A stretch of 64,000 bases of DNA from Salinispora arenicola (GCF_006716065.1 NZ_VFOL01000001.1:2294001-2358000); one strand, 5' to 3'; shown: positions 47,480-59,997, counted from the stretch's first letter. The notes: generated from the letters alone by a model not told the origin. Numbers and translations are program-made.

Positions 47480-50400
47480 TTGGCAGCTTCCCGCCCTGCG
47501 AAGACCAGTCGTACGTCGAGCGCTTTCGCTCCCCGCCGAGTTTCTTTCGGTCGGATTACCGAACACCTCGAGGTCCCCAACCTCCTAGCCATCCAGACCG
47601 AGTCCTTCGACTGGCTGGTCGGCAACGAGGCGTGGCAGGGCCGGTCGGCGGACGACCCGCACGCACGCTCGGGTCTCGCGGAGATCCTCGACGAGATCAG
47701 TCCCATTGAGGACTTCTCTGGCACCATGTCGCTCTCCTTCTCGGCTCCGCGCTTTGACGAGGTCAAGGCCTCGATCGAGGAGTGCAAGGAGAAGGACCTC
47801 ACCTACTGCGCGCCACTGTTCGTGACCGCGGAGTTCACCAACAACACCACCGGCGAGATCAAGAGCCAGACGGTGTTCATGGGTGACTTCCCGATGATGA
47901 CGCCGAAGGGCACCTTCATCATCAACGGCACCGAGCGCGTCGTCACCAGCCAACTTGTCCGCTCGTCGGGTGTGTACTTCGACAAGCAGCCGGACAAGAC
48001 CTCCGACCGCGACCTGTCCAGCGTCAAGGTCATCCCGAGCCGGGGTGCCTGGTTGGAGTTCGACATCGACAAGCGCGACACGGTCGGGGTGCGCATCGAC
48101 CGTAAGCGTCGGCAGGCCGTCACGGTGCTGCTCAAGGCGATCGGCTGGTCGGCCGAGCAGATCCGGGAGAAGTTCGGCTGGTCCGAGCTGATGATGACCA
48201 CGCTCGAGAAGGACCACATCGCCGGCCAGGACGAGGCCCTGCTCGACATCTACCGGAAGCTTCGCCCTGGCGAGCCGCCGACCCGGGAGAACGCCCAGAC
48301 CCTGCTCGACAACCTCTTCTTCAACCCGAAGCGGTACGACGTCGCCAAGGTCGGTCGGTACAAGTTCAACAAGAAGCTCGATCTGGACCTGCCGATCGAC
48401 ACCGGTGTGCTCACCCAGGACGACATCGTCGCCACCGTCGAGTACCTCTGCCGGCTACACGCGGGTGAGGAGGGCTACGAGGCAGACGACATCGACCACT
48501 TCGGTAACCGTCGGCTGCGTACCGTGGGCGAGTTGATTCAGAACCAGGTCCGGGTCGGCCTGTCCCGGATGGAGCGGGTCGTCCGCGAGCGGATGACGAC
48601 GCAGGACGTGGAGGCGATCACGCCGCAGACCCTGATCAATATCCGTCCGGTGGTGGCGGCGATCAAGGAGTTCTTCGGCACGTCACAGCTGTCCCAGTTC
48701 ATGGACCAGACCAACCCGCTGGCGGGCCTGACCCACCGGCGGCGGCTGAACGCGCTCGGCCCAGGGGGTCTGTCCCGGGAGCGGGCCGGCTTCGAGGTCC
48801 GCGACGTGCACCCGTCCCACTACGGCCGGATGTGTCCGATCGAGACGCCCGAAGGCCCGAACATCGGCCTGATCGGCAACCTGTCGACGTTCGCCCGGGT
48901 CAACCCGTTCGGCTTCATCGAGACGCCATACCGCAAGGTCGTCGACGGCCGGGTCACCGACCAGGTCGACTACCTGACCGCGGATGACGAGGACCGGTTC
49001 GTCAAGGCGCAGGCCAACGCCCCGCTGAACGCGGACGGCTCGTTCGCCGAGGACCGCGTCCTGGTCCGCCGTAAGGGCGGTGAGACCGAGGACGTGGCGC
49101 CGTCCGCCGTGGACTACATGGACATCTCGCCGCGGCAGATGGTCTCCGTCGGTACCGCGATGATCCCGTTCCTCGAGCACGACGACGCCAACCGGGCGCT
49201 GATGGGCGCCAACATGCAGCGTCAGGCGGTGCCGCTGGTCAAGGCCGAGGCCCCGCTGGTCGGTACCGGGATGGAGTACCGCGCCGCCGTGGACGCCGGC
49301 GACGTGGTGGTCGCCGAGGTCGGCGGTGTGATCGAGGACCTCTGCGCCGACTACGTCACCATCCACCAGGACGACGGCCACCGTCGGACGTACCTGCTGC
49401 ACAAGTTCCGCCGCTCCAACTCCGGCTCCTGCGTCAACCAGAAGCCGGTCGTCTTCGAGGGCGACCGTGTCGAGGCCGGTCAGGTCATTGCCGACGGCCC
49501 GTGCACCGACGAGGGCGAGATGGCGCTCGGGCGTAACCTGCTCGTGGCGTTCATGACCTGGGAGGGCTACAACTACGAGGACGCGATCATCCTGTCGCAG
49601 CGCCTCGTGCAGCAGGACGTGCTCACCTCGATCCACATCGAGGAGCACGAGGTCGACGCCCGGGACACCAAGCTCGGTCCGGAGGAAATCACCCGCGACA
49701 TCCCGAACGTCAGCGAGGAGATGCTCGCCGACCTCGATGAGCGGGGCATCATTCGGATCGGCGCCGAGGTCGTTCCCGGCGACGTCCTGGTCGGTAAGGT
49801 CACCCCCAAGGGCGAGACCGAGCTGACTCCCGAGGAGCGGCTGCTCCGCGCGATCTTCGGTGAGAAGGCGCGTGAGGTTCGGGACACCTCGCTGAAGGTG
49901 CCGCACGGCGAGACCGGCACGGTCATCGGCGTTCGTACCTTCTCCCGTGAGGACGGCGACGAACTGCCGCCGGGAGTCAACGAGTTGGTCCGGGTCTACG
50001 TCGCACAGAAGCGGAAGATCCAGGACGGCGACAAGCTCGCCGGCCGGCACGGCAACAAGGGCGTCATCTCCAAGATCCTGCCCGTTGAGGACATGCCGTT
50101 CCTTGAGGACGGTACCCCGGTCGACATCGTGCTGAACCCGCTCGGTGTGCCGTCTCGGATGAACATCGGCCAGGTTCTGGAGACGCACCTCGGCTGGGTG
50201 GCCAAGACCGGGTGGAAGGTCGAGGGCGACGACGCCGAGTGGAAGCGCCAGCTACAGGCGATCGGTGCCGACGAGTCCGAGCCGGACAGCAACGTGGCCA
50301 CTCCGGTCTTCGACGGTGCCCGGGAGGAGGAGATCTCCGGTCTGCTGGCGTCGACCCGGTCCAACCGGGACGGCAAGCAGCTGATCGGTTCGTCCGGCAA

Positions 50401-50911
50401 GGCCCAGCTGTTCGATGGCCGCTCCGGTGAACCGCTGCCGGACCCGATCGCGGTCGGCTACATCTACATCCTGAAGCTCAACCACTTGGTCGACGACAAG
50501 ATCCACGCACGGTCGACCGGTCCGTACTCGATGATCACGCAGCAGCCGCTGGGTGGTAAGGCACAGTTCGGTGGTCAGCGCTTCGGTGAGATGGAGTGCT
50601 GGGCGATGCAGGCGTACGGTGCCGCATACGCCCTGCAGGAGCTGCTGACGATCAAGTCCGATGACGTCCTCGGCCGGGTGAAGGTCTACGAGGCGATCGT
50701 CAAGGGCGAGAACATCCCGGAGCCGGGCATTCCGGAGTCGTTCAAGGTGCTACTCAAGGAGCTTCAGTCGCTCTGCCTCAACGTCGAGGTGCTCTCCAGC
50801 GACGGTGTGGCCCTGGAGATGCGCGAGACCGACGACGAGGTGTTCCGGGCCGCGGAGGAGCTGGGCATCGACCTGTCCCGGCGCGAGCCGAGCTCGGTCG
50901 AAGAGGTGTGA
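47480..50911 (+). CDS. rpoB: RNA polymerase beta subunit
   Basis: A 1143-residue beta subunit. The TTG start at 47480 has GGAAGGA 6-7 bases upstream and gives [15 protein letters not shown], the usual actinobacterial start. Rifamycin-binding residues lie at about 399-430: [20 protein letters not shown] and then [11 protein letters not shown]409 and H419 match E. coli D516 and H526, but N424 occupies the Ser531 position and A415 the Ser522 position. The later [12 protein letters not shown] and ETHLGW segments are the catalytic core. The gene is followed by rpoC 125 bases downstream. Confidence 0.98.
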   Translation: MAASRPAKTSRTSSAFAPRRVSFGRITEHLEVPNLLAIQTESFDWLVGNEAWQGRSADDPHARSGLAEILDEISPIEDFSGTMSLSFSAPRFDEVKASIEECKEKDLTYCAPLFVTAEFTNNTTGEIKSQTVFMGDFPMMTPKGTFIINGTERVVTSQLVRSSGVYFDKQPDKTSDRDLSSVKVIPSRGAWLEFDIDKRDTVGVRIDRKRRQAVTVLLKAIGWSAEQIREKFGWSELMMTTLEKDHIAGQDEALLDIYRKLRPGEPPTRENAQTLLDNLFFNPKRYDVAKVGRYKFNKKLDLDLPIDTGVLTQDDIVATVEYLCRLHAGEEGYEADDIDHFGNRRLRTVGELIQNQVRVGLSRMERVVRERMTTQDVEAITPQTLINIRPVVAAIKEFFGTSQLSQFMDQTNPLAGLTHRRRLNALGPGGLSRERAGFEVRDVHPSHYGRMCPIETPEGPNIGLIGNLSTFARVNPFGFIETPYRKVVDGRVTDQVDYLTADDEDRFVKAQANAPLNADGSFAEDRVLVRRKGGETEDVAPSAVDYMDISPRQMVSVGTAMIPFLEHDDANRALMGANMQRQAVPLVKAEAPLVGTGMEYRAAVDAGDVVVAEVGGVIEDLCADYVTIHQDDGHRRTYLLHKFRRSNSGSCVNQKPVVFEGDRVEAGQVIADGPCTDEGEMALGRNLLVAFMTWEGYNYEDAIILSQRLVQQDVLTSIHIEEHEVDARDTKLGPEEITRDIPNVSEEMLADLDERGIIRIGAEVVPGDVLVGKVTPKGETELTPEERLLRAIFGEKAREVRDTSLKVPHGETGTVIGVRTFSREDGDELPPGVNELVRVYVAQKRKIQDGDKLAGRHGNKGVISKILPVEDMPFLEDGTPVDIVLNPLGVPSRMNIGQVLETHLGWVAKTGWKVEGDDAEWKRQLQAIGADESEPDSNVATPVFDGAREEEISGLLASTRSNRDGKQLIGSSGKAQLFDGRSGEPLPDPIAVGYIYILKLNHLVDDKIHARSTGPYSMITQQPLGGKAQFGGQRFGEMECWAMQAYGAAYALQELLTIKSDDVLGRVKVYEAIVKGENIPEPGIPESFKVLLKELQSLCLNVEVLSSDGVALEMRETDDEVFRAAEELGIDLSRREPSSVEEV

Positions 50912-51035
50912 GTGGCGAGGGTCGTGGGCTGGCCGATTCCTGCTGCGTGACCGGACCTGATTCGGATGCGCGCCGGCCGGCCCGCGACCCCGCCGAGAGC
51001 TAGCTAGAGATCAGACACGACACGAGGGATATAAC

Positions 51036-54000
51036 GTGCTCGACGTCAACTTCTTCGACGAGCTGCGCATCGGCCTCGCCACCGCCGACGACATCCGGCA
51101 GTGGTCCCACGGCGAGGTCAAGAAGCCGGAGACGATCAACTACCGCACTCTCAAGCCGGAGAAGGACGGGCTTTTCTGCGAGAAGATCTTCGGTCCTCAG
51201 CGGGACTGGGAGTGCTACTGCGGCAAGTACAAGCGGGTCCGCTTCAAGGGCATCATCTGCGAGCGCTGCGGCGTCGAGGTGACCCGATCGAAGGTCCGCC
51301 GGGAGCGGATGGGGCATATCGAGCTGGCCGCCTCGGTGACCCACATCTGGTATTTCAAGGGTGTGCCGAGCCGGCTGGGCTACCTGCTGGACCTCGCCCC
51401 CAAGGACCTTGAGAAGATCATCTACTTCGCCTCGTACGTGGTGACGAGCGTGGACGCCGAGGCGCGCCACCGGGACCTCGCCACGATCGAGAACGAGATT
51501 CTGGCCGAGAAGCGGCAGTCCGAGAACAGCCGCGACTCGGAGATCGAGAAGCGGGCCGGCAAACTCGAGGCCGACCTGGCCGAGTTGGAGGCCGAGGGCG
51601 CCAAGGCGGACGTCCGGCGCAAGGTCAAGGAGGGCGGAGAGCGCGAGATGCGCCAGATCCGCGACCGGGCCCAGCGTGAGATCGACCGCCTGGACGAGGT
51701 GCTGGACACCTTCCGCAAGCTGGAGCCGAAGCAACTGGTCACCGACGAGTTGCTGTACCGGGAGCTGCGCGACCGGTTCGGCGAGTACTTCACCGGTGGT
51801 ATGGGTGCCGAGGCGATCAAGGCGTTGGTCCAGAACATGGACCTCGACGCCGAGGCCGAGAGCCTGCGGGAGACCATCCGCACTGGCAAGGGGCAGCGGA
51901 AGATCCGGGCGCTCAAGCGGCTCAAGGTGGTCGCGGCGTTTCTGAACACCCGCAACTCGCCGCTCGGTATGGTGCTGGACTGCGTCCCGGTCATTCCGCC
52001 GGATCTGCGCCCCATGGTGCAGCTCGACGGCGGCCGCTTCGCGACCTCCGACCTGAACGACCTGTACCGCCGGGTGATCAACCGGAACAACCGGCTCAAG
52101 CGGCTGATCGATCTCGGTGCCCCCGAGATCATTGTCAACAACGAGAAGCGGATGCTCCAGGAGGCCGTTGACGCGTTGTTCGACAACGGCCGCCGTGGTC
52201 GGCCGGTCACCGGTCCGGGTAACCGTCCACTCAAGTCGCTGTCGGACATGCTTAAGGGCAAGCAGGGCCGGTTCCGCCAGAACCTGCTCGGCAAGCGGGT
52301 CGACTACTCGGGTCGGTCGGTCATCGTGGTCGGCCCGAAGCTCAAGCTGCACCAGTGCGGCCTGCCCAAGCAGATGGCGTTGGAGCTGTTCAAGCCGTTC
52401 GTGATGAAGCGGCTGGTGGACCTCAACCACGCGCAGAACATCAAGTCCGCCAAGCGGATGGTCGAGCGGCAGCGGCCGGTTGTCTGGGACGTGCTGGAGG
52501 AGGTCATCGGTGAGCACCCGGTGCTGCTCAACCGGGCGCCGACCCTGCACCGACTGGGTATCCAGGCATTCGAGCCACAGTTGGTCGAGGGCAAGGCGAT
52601 CCAGATCCACCCGCTGGTGTGCACCGCGTTCAACGCCGACTTCGATGGTGACCAGATGGCGGTCCACGTGCCGCTGTCGGCCGAGGCTCAGGCCGAGGCG
52701 CGGATCCTGATGCTGTCCTCCAACAACATCCTCAAGCCGGCCGACGGTAAGCCGGTGACCATGCCCACCCAGGACATGATCATCGGTCTCTACCACCTCA
52801 CCCACCGCACCTCCGGTGAGCGGGGTGAGGGCCGGGCGTTCAGCTCGGACGCCGAGGCCCGGATGGCGTTCGACAACGGTGAACTGCACCTGCAGGCGCC
52901 GGTGAAGATCCGCCTGCGGGGTCTGGTCGGGGTCGAGACTGGCCCCGGTGCCGAGTCGTGGACCGCGCCGGAGGGCTGGGTCGAGGGTGATCCGATCACG
53001 GTGGAGACGACTCTCGGCCGGGTCCTGTTCAACGAGGCCCTCCCCCCGGGGTACCGGTTCGTGAACTACGAGATCCGCAAGGGCCAGCTCTCCGCGATCG
53101 TCAACGACCTCGCCGAGCGGTTCCCGAAGGTCGCCCTCGCGGCTACCCTCGACGGCCTCAAGGAGGCCGGCTTCCACTGGGCCACCTGGTCCGGCGTGAC
53201 CATCGGTATGGAGGACGTGCTGGCGCCGCCGCGCAAGCGGGAAGTCCTCGATCGGTACGAGAAGGAAGCCGACCGGATCGACAAGCAGTACCAGCGTGGT
53301 CTGATGACCGCCGAGGAACGCCGTGGTGAGCTCATCGAGATCTGGACCAAGGCGACCAACGAGGTGGCCAAGGAGATGGACACCGCGCTCCCGCAGGAGA
53401 ACCCGCTCTGGAAGATGATCAACTCGGGGGCCCGCGGTAACCTGCTCCAGCTCCGGCAGATCGCAGCGATCCGTGGTTTGGTGGCGAACCCGAAGGGTGA
53501 GATCATCCCGCGTCCGATCAAGGCGTCTTACCGGGAGGGCCTGTCCGTTCTGGAGTACTTCATCTCCACGCACGGCGCCCGGAAGGGTCTCGCGGACACC
53601 GCGCTGCGTACCGCCGACTCGGGGTACCTGACCCGTCGTCTGGTGGACGTCTCGCAGGATGTGATCATCCGCGAGGAGGACTGCGGCACGGACCGCGCCA
53701 TTCCGATGCAGGTGGGTCAGCAGACCGGTGAGGCCGGTTCGCTGGTCGTGCACGAGCACGCGGAGACCAGCGTGCACGCCCGTACGCTGGCCGACGACAT
53801 CAAGGGGCCGGACGGTACCGTCGTCGCCGAGCGGGGCGCGGACATCAACTCGATCCTGGTCGACAGGATCGTCGCCGCCGGGGTGGAGTCCGTCCGGGTC
53901 CGTAGCGTGCTCACCTGCGAGTCGAAGCTGGGTGTCTGCGGCGCCTGCTACGGACGTTCGCTGCCGACCGGCAAGACCGTGGATGTCGGCGAGGCGGTGG

Positions 54001-54929
54001 GTATCATCGCCGCCCAGTCGATCGGTGAGCCGGGTACGCAGCTGACGATGCGTACCTTCCACACCGGTGGTGTCGCCGGTGAGGACATCACCCAGGGTCT
54101 GCCCCGGGTCCAGGAGATCTTCGAGGCCCGGATCCCGAAGGGCAAGGCGCCGATCGCGGACACCCCGGGTCGGGTTCGGCTGGAGGACGGCGAGCGGTCC
54201 CGGAAGATCATCGTTGTGCCGGACGACGGCAGTGACGAGATCGTCTACGACAAGATCTCGAAGCGGGTCCGGCTGCTGGCCAACGACGGCGACCACGTCG
54301 AGGTCGGCGAGAAGCTCACCGTGGGTACGATCGACCCGCACGAGCTGCTCCGCATCCTCGGTCCGCGTGCGGTCCAGGTTCACCTGACCCAGGAGGTCCA
54401 GGAGGTCTACCGCTCGCAGGGTGTGCTCATCCACGACAAGCACATCGAGATCATCATCCGGCAGATGCTCAAGCGGGTGACGGTTATCGACTCCGGTTCG
54501 ACCGAGTTCCTGCCCGGTGTCCTTGTGGACCGGGCGCTGTTCGAGTCGGAGAACCGTCGGCTCGTGTCCGAGGGTGGCGAGCCCGCGGCGGGCCGTCCGG
54601 TGCTGATGGGTATCACCAAGGCGTCGCTGGCCACGGACTCCTGGCTGTCGGCGGCCTCCTTCCAGGAGACCACCCGAGTGCTGACGGACGCGGCGATCCA
54701 CGCCCGCAGCGACTCGCTGATCGGCCTCAAGGAGAACGTGATCATCGGTAAGCTCATCCCGGCTGGTACTGGCATCAGCAAGTACCGCAACGTGCGGGTC
54801 GAGCCGACCGAGGAGGCCAAGGCCAAGGTCTACTCGATGACCGGATACCCGGAGACCGATTACGGCTTCGGACCGGCCAGTGGTCAGGCGGTCCCGCTGG
54901 ACGACTTCGACTTCGGGTCGTACCGCTAG
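51036..54929 (+). CDS. rpoC: RNA polymerase beta' subunit
   Basis: A 1297-residue beta' subunit. Its N-terminal zinc site is C60-Y-C62 and C75..C78. The catalytic NADFDGD loop is at residues 533-539, with [15 protein letters not shown] before it and the trigger loop/bridge helix after it. The second zinc site [13 protein letters not shown] region is at about 950-970 (LGVCGACYG). GTG 51036 has GAGGG upstream. It is co-transcribed with rpoB and ends in a perfect hairpin. Confidence 0.98.
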   Translation: MLDVNFFDELRIGLATADDIRQWSHGEVKKPETINYRTLKPEKDGLFCEKIFGPQRDWECYCGKYKRVRFKGIICERCGVEVTRSKVRRERMGHIELAASVTHIWYFKGVPSRLGYLLDLAPKDLEKIIYFASYVVTSVDAEARHRDLATIENEILAEKRQSENSRDSEIEKRAGKLEADLAELEAEGAKADVRRKVKEGGEREMRQIRDRAQREIDRLDEVLDTFRKLEPKQLVTDELLYRELRDRFGEYFTGGMGAEAIKALVQNMDLDAEAESLRETIRTGKGQRKIRALKRLKVVAAFLNTRNSPLGMVLDCVPVIPPDLRPMVQLDGGRFATSDLNDLYRRVINRNNRLKRLIDLGAPEIIVNNEKRMLQEAVDALFDNGRRGRPVTGPGNRPLKSLSDMLKGKQGRFRQNLLGKRVDYSGRSVIVVGPKLKLHQCGLPKQMALELFKPFVMKRLVDLNHAQNIKSAKRMVERQRPVVWDVLEEVIGEHPVLLNRAPTLHRLGIQAFEPQLVEGKAIQIHPLVCTAFNADFDGDQMAVHVPLSAEAQAEARILMLSSNNILKPADGKPVTMPTQDMIIGLYHLTHRTSGERGEGRAFSSDAEARMAFDNGELHLQAPVKIRLRGLVGVETGPGAESWTAPEGWVEGDPITVETTLGRVLFNEALPPGYRFVNYEIRKGQLSAIVNDLAERFPKVALAATLDGLKEAGFHWATWSGVTIGMEDVLAPPRKREVLDRYEKEADRIDKQYQRGLMTAEERRGELIEIWTKATNEVAKEMDTALPQENPLWKMINSGARGNLLQLRQIAAIRGLVANPKGEIIPRPIKASYREGLSVLEYFISTHGARKGLADTALRTADSGYLTRRLVDVSQDVIIREEDCGTDRAIPMQVGQQTGEAGSLVVHEHAETSVHARTLADDIKGPDGTVVAERGADINSILVDRIVAAGVESVRVRSVLTCESKLGVCGACYGRSLPTGKTVDVGEAVGIIAAQSIGEPGTQLTMRTFHTGGVAGEDITQGLPRVQEIFEARIPKGKAPIADTPGRVRLEDGERSRKIIVVPDDGSDEIVYDKISKRVRLLANDGDHVEVGEKLTVGTIDPHELLRILGPRAVQVHLTQEVQEVYRSQGVLIHDKHIEIIIRQMLKRVTVIDSGSTEFLPGVLVDRALFESENRRLVSEGGEPAAGRPVLMGITKASLATDSWLSAASFQETTRVLTDAAIHARSDSLIGLKENVIIGKLIPAGTGISKYRNVRVEPTEEAKAKVYSMTGYPETDYGFGPASGQAVPLDDFDFGSYR

Positions 54930-54949
54930 GCGACGCAACCGACGAGACC

Positions 54950-54982
54950 GACGCGACCCCCGGCATCGCCGGGGGTCGCGTC
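54950..54982 (+). terminator. Terminator of rpoBC
   Basis: A perfect 15-bp stem (54950-54964 with 54968-54982) with a 3-base loop, starting 20 bases after the rpoC stop. Confidence 0.88.
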
Positions 54983-55022
54983 GTGTCCGGGAGCGTCGGT
55001 GCTCACCGCTACCGTCATCGGC

Positions 55023-55370
55023 ATGTCCGATAGCCCGCTACGCAAGGTAGACACCGTTTTCGTCAAGGTCGACGACCCGCACGCCGTGGCCGGGTGGTAC
55101 CAGGAGACCCTGGGCTGGCCCGAGCTGTTCCGTACCTCGCACATCGTGGTGCTCCAGGCACCGGAGGGCCCCCCGGTCACCCTGCTGAACCCGGCCGGTG
55201 GTGAGTGGTCCGGTTTCAACTTCCATGCCGCCGATGCCGTCGCTGCCCGGCACTGGCTGCTCGAGCGTGGTGTGGAGGTAGGTGAGCTGAATCAGGCCCC
55301 TGATCAGCCGGTGACCTGGTTCTGGTTCCGTGACCCGTTGGGCAACCGACTCGAGGTCTGTTCCTACTGA
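55023..55370 (+). CDS. VOC-family protein, glyoxalase-like
   Basis: A 115-residue single-domain VOC protein: VDTVFVKVDDPHAVAGWYQETLGW starts the first half, FNFHAADAVAARHWLLERGVEVG the second, and FWFRDPLGNRLEVCSY ends it. It may bind a metal through scattered His/Glu residues or may act as an antibiotic-binding protein. Start ATG 55023 is chosen because GMSDSPLRKVD starts well; the ribosome binding site is poor. No partner is obvious. Confidence 0.75.
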   Translation: MSDSPLRKVDTVFVKVDDPHAVAGWYQETLGWPELFRTSHIVVLQAPEGPPVTLLNPAGGEWSGFNFHAADAVAARHWLLERGVEVGELNQAPDQPVTWFWFRDPLGNRLEVCSY

Positions 55371-55396
55371 TCCGCCGCCCGCGCGATGATGGGGGC

Positions 55397-55765
55397 ATGA
55401 CCACCGCCTCCGAGCCCTCGGTCGTCTCACCTGGGGTGTCCCGGCACCCGCTCGACCCGGATCCGGTCCGGGCGACGAAGGCCCGAGCGGTCTTTGCGCT
55501 CGGGCTGTTCGGAGCGCTGACGGGACTGTTCGTCGGGGGAGTGGTGCCGGCCACCGTCGCACTCGTACTGGCCAGGCAGGCACACCGGGAGGCGTACCTG
55601 TCGGGGGGATTCCTCACCGGCTCGGTCTGGCTGCGGCGAGGGGAGCGGCTGGCCTGGACAGGCCTGGTGCTGACCGCGGTCGTGGTGGTCGTCGCGGTGG
55701 TGATCGGTGTCGTCCGGCTGGCGGAGGCGCCCTACGGTCAGGATTTCGCCCCGGACGTGGACTGA
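55397..55765 (+). CDS. Small DUF4190-like membrane protein
   Basis: A 122-residue protein with two or three membrane helices: FALGLFGALTGLFVGGVVPATVALVLA and RRGERLAWTGLVLTAVVVVVAVVIGVV. The region TVALVLARQAHREAY is typical of DUF4190 proteins. Its function is unknown. It lies 26 bases after the VOC gene and 103 bases before another small membrane gene. Confidence 0.68.
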   Translation: MTTASEPSVVSPGVSRHPLDPDPVRATKARAVFALGLFGALTGLFVGGVVPATVALVLARQAHREAYLSGGFLTGSVWLRRGERLAWTGLVLTAVVVVVAVVIGVVRLAEAPYGQDFAPDVD

Positions 55766-55867
55766 CCGGTGGGAGCGTCGTCCACGTCAGGCGCCGCGCG
55801 GCGGTCGGGCGGCGGTAGCCTGGCCGGTGTCCGGCGCGTGGACGCCGACTGCCGACTTGGAGGACCC

Positions 55868-56494
55868 GTGACCGATCCGGCACGCCCGCAGGGCACCGAC
55901 CCGACGGCGCCCGGCCGGCCGCAGGCTGCGCCGGAGGGCGAACCCCTCGCGGGGAGTCTGTCAGGGTGGGCGGTACCGACACCTCACCCCGGGGTTGCGC
56001 CGCCGGCTCCGCCGGGCCCGGGAGGTACGCCACCGACCTCGACCCCTGGCTGGGGGCCCCTGCCGGCAGCGCCTCCACCTCCGCCACGGGACGCGCTGCG
56101 TCGCCCGAGCCGGGTGGACGCCGTACCCGGTACGCAGTTCGGTGTCGTATACCTCGACGTGCCCGCGGTCACTTCCGGCCTCGCGGTGGGAGCGCTGGTC
56201 GCGGGGGTCGTCTCGATTCTGGTCTCGCTGTTGGTGCTCTGTGTCGGCGTGACGGGGGCGGACTGGGACGGCGTGTGGGCGGCGGGGGCGTTCACCGTGT
56301 TGGGCGCCCTGTCCGGGGCGGGTGCCGTTGGCGCCGGCCTGCTGGGGCTGCGGCAGATCCACCGGCCGTTGCCACCGCCGGCGGTCCGATTCACCGGGCG
56401 GGGACTGGCCTGGGCCGGAGTGGGCTGCGGTGGCGCTGGCATGCTGTTCAGCCTGGCTGGGCTTGGGTTGGCGTTGCTCGTGGCGTTGGCCTGA
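55868..56494 (+). CDS. Proline-rich membrane protein, DUF4190-like
   Basis: A 208-residue protein. About 95 residues of proline, glycine and alanine-rich sequence lie on the N-terminal side, probably cytoplasmic. Three hydrophobic spans follow (GLAVGALVAGVVSILVSLLVLC, AGAFTVLGALSGAGAVGAGLLGL, GVGCGGAGMLFSLAGLGLALLV). GTG 55868 has a GGAGG site ~5 bases upstream. It may work with the adjacent small membrane protein, and its role is unknown. Confidence 0.7.
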   Translation: MTDPARPQGTDPTAPGRPQAAPEGEPLAGSLSGWAVPTPHPGVAPPAPPGPGGTPPTSTPGWGPLPAAPPPPPRDALRRPSRVDAVPGTQFGVVYLDVPAVTSGLAVGALVAGVVSILVSLLVLCVGVTGADWDGVWAAGAFTVLGALSGAGAVGAGLLGLRQIHRPLPPPAVRFTGRGLAWAGVGCGGAGMLFSLAGLGLALLVALA

Positions 56495-56980
56495 CCGCCG
56501 AGGTGGTGCCCAGCGGCTGGGGCTGGCGGAACTCGGGGCCGTGGGATCATTCCCCCGGCGTAGCCGGTACACTCTTGGCGGTAGGTGCCCAGCATGGGCG
56601 TGCCGGCCGGACGGTTCCGATTAGCGGGTAGCAATTCCGCTGCAGCTCCGTTTTGACCAGCGCGGTTGTGGTAGGTACTCTTTCCTCTTGCGCCCAGGCG
56701 TGCCTGGGCGGTTCGTGCGTGCGCAGGACCTGGTTCGGCCGGTGCCCTCGTGACGTGCGACGACAGCCAGAGATCCGGCCACCCCTGTGCCGGTGACCAA
56801 ACCCCGATTTCGCAGGTGAGCGACGATCGGGAAACCGTGGGTGGGCGACACGCCCGACCGCGGGTGCTGGGACCTCCGGCGGGTGGCCCTGGTTGGAATG
56901 TAGTAGAGCCGTCCATTCGGCCGGCTAGAAGCAGACGGCGCGGTCGCCACATCGGTGACCGAAGGGAGCGGAGAAACCCG
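56495..56980 (+). other. Upstream region of the str operon
   Basis: A 486-base region between the proline-rich membrane gene and rpsL. It contains the rpsL promoter at 56653-56681 and a ~290-base leader with several possible stem-loops but no credible coding frame. Confidence 0.55.
56653..56681 (+). promoter_or_regulatory. Promoter of the rpsL-rpsG-fusA-tuf operon
   Basis: TTGACC (56653-56658), an ideal 17-base spacer and TACTCT (56676-56681), about 300 bases before rpsL. Confidence 0.75.
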
Positions 56981-57355
56981 GTGCCCACCATTCAGCAGCT
57001 GGTCCGGAAGGGCCGCCAGGCCAAGACGACCAAGACGAAGACCCCCGCACTGAAGGGGTCGCCCCAGCGGCGGGGCGTGTGCACCCGTGTGTACACCACC
57101 ACTCCGAAGAAGCCGAACTCGGCGCTGCGCAAGGTCGCTCGCGTCAAGCTCAGCAGCCAGATCGAGGTGACCGCCTACATCCCGGGTGTCGGCCACAACC
57201 TTCAGGAACACTCGATCGTGCTGGTCCGCGGCGGACGGGTGAAGGACCTCCCCGGCGTGCGATACAAGATCGTCCGTGGCTCGCTGGACACCCAGGGTGT
57301 CCGCAACCGCAAGCAGGCGCGTAGCCGCTACGGCGCGAAGAAGGAGAAGAGCTGA
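56981..57355 (+). CDS. rpsL: Small ribosomal subunit protein uS12
   Basis: A 124-residue uS12, located at the decoding centre. [20 protein letters not shown] opens it, [15 protein letters not shown] and [15 protein letters not shown] surround the lysines whose replacement gives streptomycin resistance, and both are wild type here. GTG 56981 has GAAGGGAG upstream. rpsG follows immediately. Confidence 0.97.
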   Translation: MPTIQQLVRKGRQAKTTKTKTPALKGSPQRRGVCTRVYTTTPKKPNSALRKVARVKLSSQIEVTAYIPGVGHNLQEHSIVLVRGGRVKDLPGVRYKIVRGSLDTQGVRNRKQARSRYGAKKEKS

Positions 57356-57356
57356 C

Positions 57357-57827
57357 ATGCCGCGTAAGGGACCCGCTCCGCGGCGGCCGCTGGTCGCTGA
57401 CCCGGTGTACAACTCGCCGCTGGTCACCCAGCTGGTAAACAAGATCCTGCTGCGCGGCAAGCGTCAGCTCGCCGAGACCATCGTGTACGAGGCCCTGGAG
57501 GGCTGCCGGGAGAAGTCCGGCACCGACCCCGTGGTCACCCTCAAGCGGGCGATGGACAACGTCAAGCCGACGCTCGAGGTGCGCAGCCGTCGGGTTGGTG
57601 GCGCCACCTACCAGGTGCCGGTCGAGGTTCGCCCGGCTCGGGCCACCACCCTGGGCCTGCGCTGGCTGGTCACCTACGCCCGGGCCCGGCGTGAGAAGAC
57701 CATGGTCGAGCGGCTGATGAACGAGCTGCTGGACGCGAGCAACGGCCTCGGTGCCGCCGTCAAGCGGCGCGAGGACACCCACAAGATGGCCGAGTCCAAC
57801 AAGGCATTCGCGCACTACCGCTGGTAA
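57357..57827 (+). CDS. rpsG: Small ribosomal subunit protein uS7
   Basis: A 156-residue uS7, which nucleates assembly of the 30S head. [40 protein letters not shown] opens it. The ATG 57357 lies one base after the rpsL stop with AAGGAGAAGAG upstream, so translation is coupled. In bacteria uS7 also represses the str operon. Confidence 0.97.
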   Translation: MPRKGPAPRRPLVADPVYNSPLVTQLVNKILLRGKRQLAETIVYEALEGCREKSGTDPVVTLKRAMDNVKPTLEVRSRRVGGATYQVPVEVRPARATTLGLRWLVTYARARREKTMVERLMNELLDASNGLGAAVKRREDTHKMAESNKAFAHYRW

Positions 57828-57900
57828 CACCCGGTTCCGGCGTCGCCCCGGCGCCGGAACCACACCAGTTGTGTCGAGACGACGATAAGTAGGGATTGAA

Positions 57901-59997
57901 GTGGCCGCCGCAGACGCGCTCGCCAACGTACGCAACATCGGCATCATGGCGCACATCGATGCCGGTAAGACCACTACCACCGAGCGGATCCTGTTCTACA
58001 CCGGTATCACCTACAAGATCGGTGAGGTCCACGAGGGCGCTGCCGTCATGGACTGGATGGCGCAGGAGCAGGAACGCGGTATCACGATCACCTCCGCCGC
58101 CACGAAGTGCGAGTGGAAGGGCCATACGATCCAGATCATCGACACGCCCGGCCACGTCGACTTCACGGTCGAGGTCGAGCGGTCGCTGCGGGTTCTGGAT
58201 GGTGCGGTCGCGGTCTACGACGGGGTCGCCGGCGTGGAGCCGCAGACGGAGAACGTCTGGCGTCAGGCCGACAAGTACAACGTCCCGCGGATGTGCTTCG
58301 TCAACAAGCTCGACCGGACCGGCGCGGACTTCTTCCGCTGTGTCCAGATGATGGTTGACCGACTCAACGCCACCCCGTTGGTGCTCCAGGTGCCGATTGG
58401 GCTCGAAGCCGACCACATCGGCGTCGTCGACCTGATCGACATGCGCGCTCTCACCTGGCGCGGGGAGACCCAGAAGGGTGAGGACTACGCGGTCGAGGAG
58501 ATCCCGGCTGAGTTGGCCGACACCGCCGCCGAGTGGCGCGAGAAGCTGATGGAGACGTTGGCCGACGTCGACGACGCGGTGATGGAGAAGTACCTCGAGG
58601 GCGGGGAGTTCTCCGTCGAGGAGATCAAGGCCGCCATCCGCCGGGCGACCATTGCCGGCAAGGCCAACCCGGTCCTCTGCGGTTCCGCCTTCAAGAACAA
58701 GGGCGTCCAGCCGATGCTCGACGCCGTGGTGGACTTCCTGCCGTCGCCGCTGGACATCCCGGCGATCGAGGGCACCGGGACCGATGGCGAGACGCCGCTG
58801 CAGCGGAAGCCGTCCACCTCGGAGCCGTTCTCTGGCCTGGCATTCAAGATCCAGACCGACAAGCACCTCGGTAAGCTCACCTACATGCGGGTCTACTCCG
58901 GTGTGCTCGAGTCCGGGTCGCAGGTGGTCAACTCCACCAAGGACCGCAAGGAGCGGATCGGCAAGATCTACCAGATGCACGCCAACAAGCGCGAGGAGCG
59001 TAGCTCCGCCAAGGCTGGCGACATCATCGCGGTCCAGGGCCTGAAGCAGACCACCACCGGTGACACGCTGTGCGACCCGGCGAACCCGGTCATCCTCGAG
59101 TCGATGACCTTCCCGGAGCCCGTCATCGAGGTGGCCATCGAGCCGAAGACCAAGGCTGACCAGGAGAAGCTCAGCACCGCCATCCAGCGCCTGGCCGAGG
59201 AGGACCCGACCTTCCGCGTCAAGCTGGACGACGAGACCGGTCAGACCGTCATCTCCGGCATGGGTGAGTTGCACCTGGACATCCTGGTGGACCGGATGCG
59301 CCGGGAGTTCAACGTCGAGGCGAACATCGGTAAGCCGCAGGTGGCGTACCGCGAGACCATCCGCCGTAAGGTCGAGAAGGTTGAGTACACCCACAAGAAG
59401 CAGACCGGTGGTTCCGGCCAGTACGCCCGGGTGATCGTCAGCCTGGAGCCGCTGCCGCTGGACAACGACTCACCGACCTACGAGTTCGCCAACGCCGTCA
59501 CCGGTGGTCGCGTGCCCCGAGAGTTCATCCCCTCGGTGGACGCGGGGGCGCAGGACGCCATGCAATACGGCATCTTGGCCGGCTTCCCGCTGGTTGGTGT
59601 AAAGCTGACGCTGGTGGACGGTCAGTACCACGAGGTCGACTCGTCCGAGATGGCGTTCAAGATCGCCGGTTCGATGGTGCTGAAGGACGCGGCCCGCAAG
59701 GCCGATCCGGCGCTACTCGAACCGATGATGGCCGTTGAGGTCACCACTCCTGAGGAGAACATGGGTGACGTCATCGGTGACATCAACTCCCGCCGCGGCA
59801 TCATCCAGGCGATGGAGGAGCGCGGCGGTGCCCGCGTCGTCCGCGCCCTGGTGCCGTTGTCGGAGATGTTCGGCTACGTCGGCGACCTGCGGTCGAAGAC
59901 CCAGGGCCGGGCTAGCTACAGCATGCAGTTCGACTCCTACGCCGAGGTCCCGGCCTCGGTGGCGAAGGAGATCATCGCAAAGGCAACCGGCGAGTGA
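57901..59997 (+). CDS. fusA: Elongation factor G
   Basis: A 698-residue EF-G that drives tRNA and mRNA movement. The P-loop is [19 protein letters not shown] near residues 17-35. [19 protein letters not shown] and [10 protein letters not shown] are the other GTP motifs. Domains II-V follow. The GTG 57901 has AGGGA upstream and gives [17 protein letters not shown] 9-bp hairpin lies between it and tuf. Confidence 0.98.
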   Translation: MAAADALANVRNIGIMAHIDAGKTTTTERILFYTGITYKIGEVHEGAAVMDWMAQEQERGITITSAATKCEWKGHTIQIIDTPGHVDFTVEVERSLRVLDGAVAVYDGVAGVEPQTENVWRQADKYNVPRMCFVNKLDRTGADFFRCVQMMVDRLNATPLVLQVPIGLEADHIGVVDLIDMRALTWRGETQKGEDYAVEEIPAELADTAAEWREKLMETLADVDDAVMEKYLEGGEFSVEEIKAAIRRATIAGKANPVLCGSAFKNKGVQPMLDAVVDFLPSPLDIPAIEGTGTDGETPLQRKPSTSEPFSGLAFKIQTDKHLGKLTYMRVYSGVLESGSQVVNSTKDRKERIGKIYQMHANKREERSSAKAGDIIAVQGLKQTTTGDTLCDPANPVILESMTFPEPVIEVAIEPKTKADQEKLSTAIQRLAEEDPTFRVKLDDETGQTVISGMGELHLDILVDRMRREFNVEANIGKPQVAYRETIRRKVEKVEYTHKKQTGGSGQYARVIVSLEPLPLDNDSPTYEFANAVTGGRVPREFIPSVDAGAQDAMQYGILAGFPLVGVKLTLVDGQYHEVDSSEMAFKIAGSMVLKDAARKADPALLEPMMAVEVTTPEENMGDVIGDINSRRGIIQAMEERGGARVVRALVPLSEMFGYVGDLRSKTQGRASYSMQFDSYAEVPASVAKEIIAKATGE

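Noticed and set aside
48683..50188. 501-codon antisense frame within rpoB
   Set aside because: Same antisense codon bias effect as in rpoC, with no start site or family.
51000..54938. 1312-codon open frame on the strand opposite rpoC
   Set aside because: It mirrors rpoC throughout and reflects the GC-rich third-position bias, which keeps the opposite frame open. The product is rich in D, R, L, H and V with no recognisable domain.
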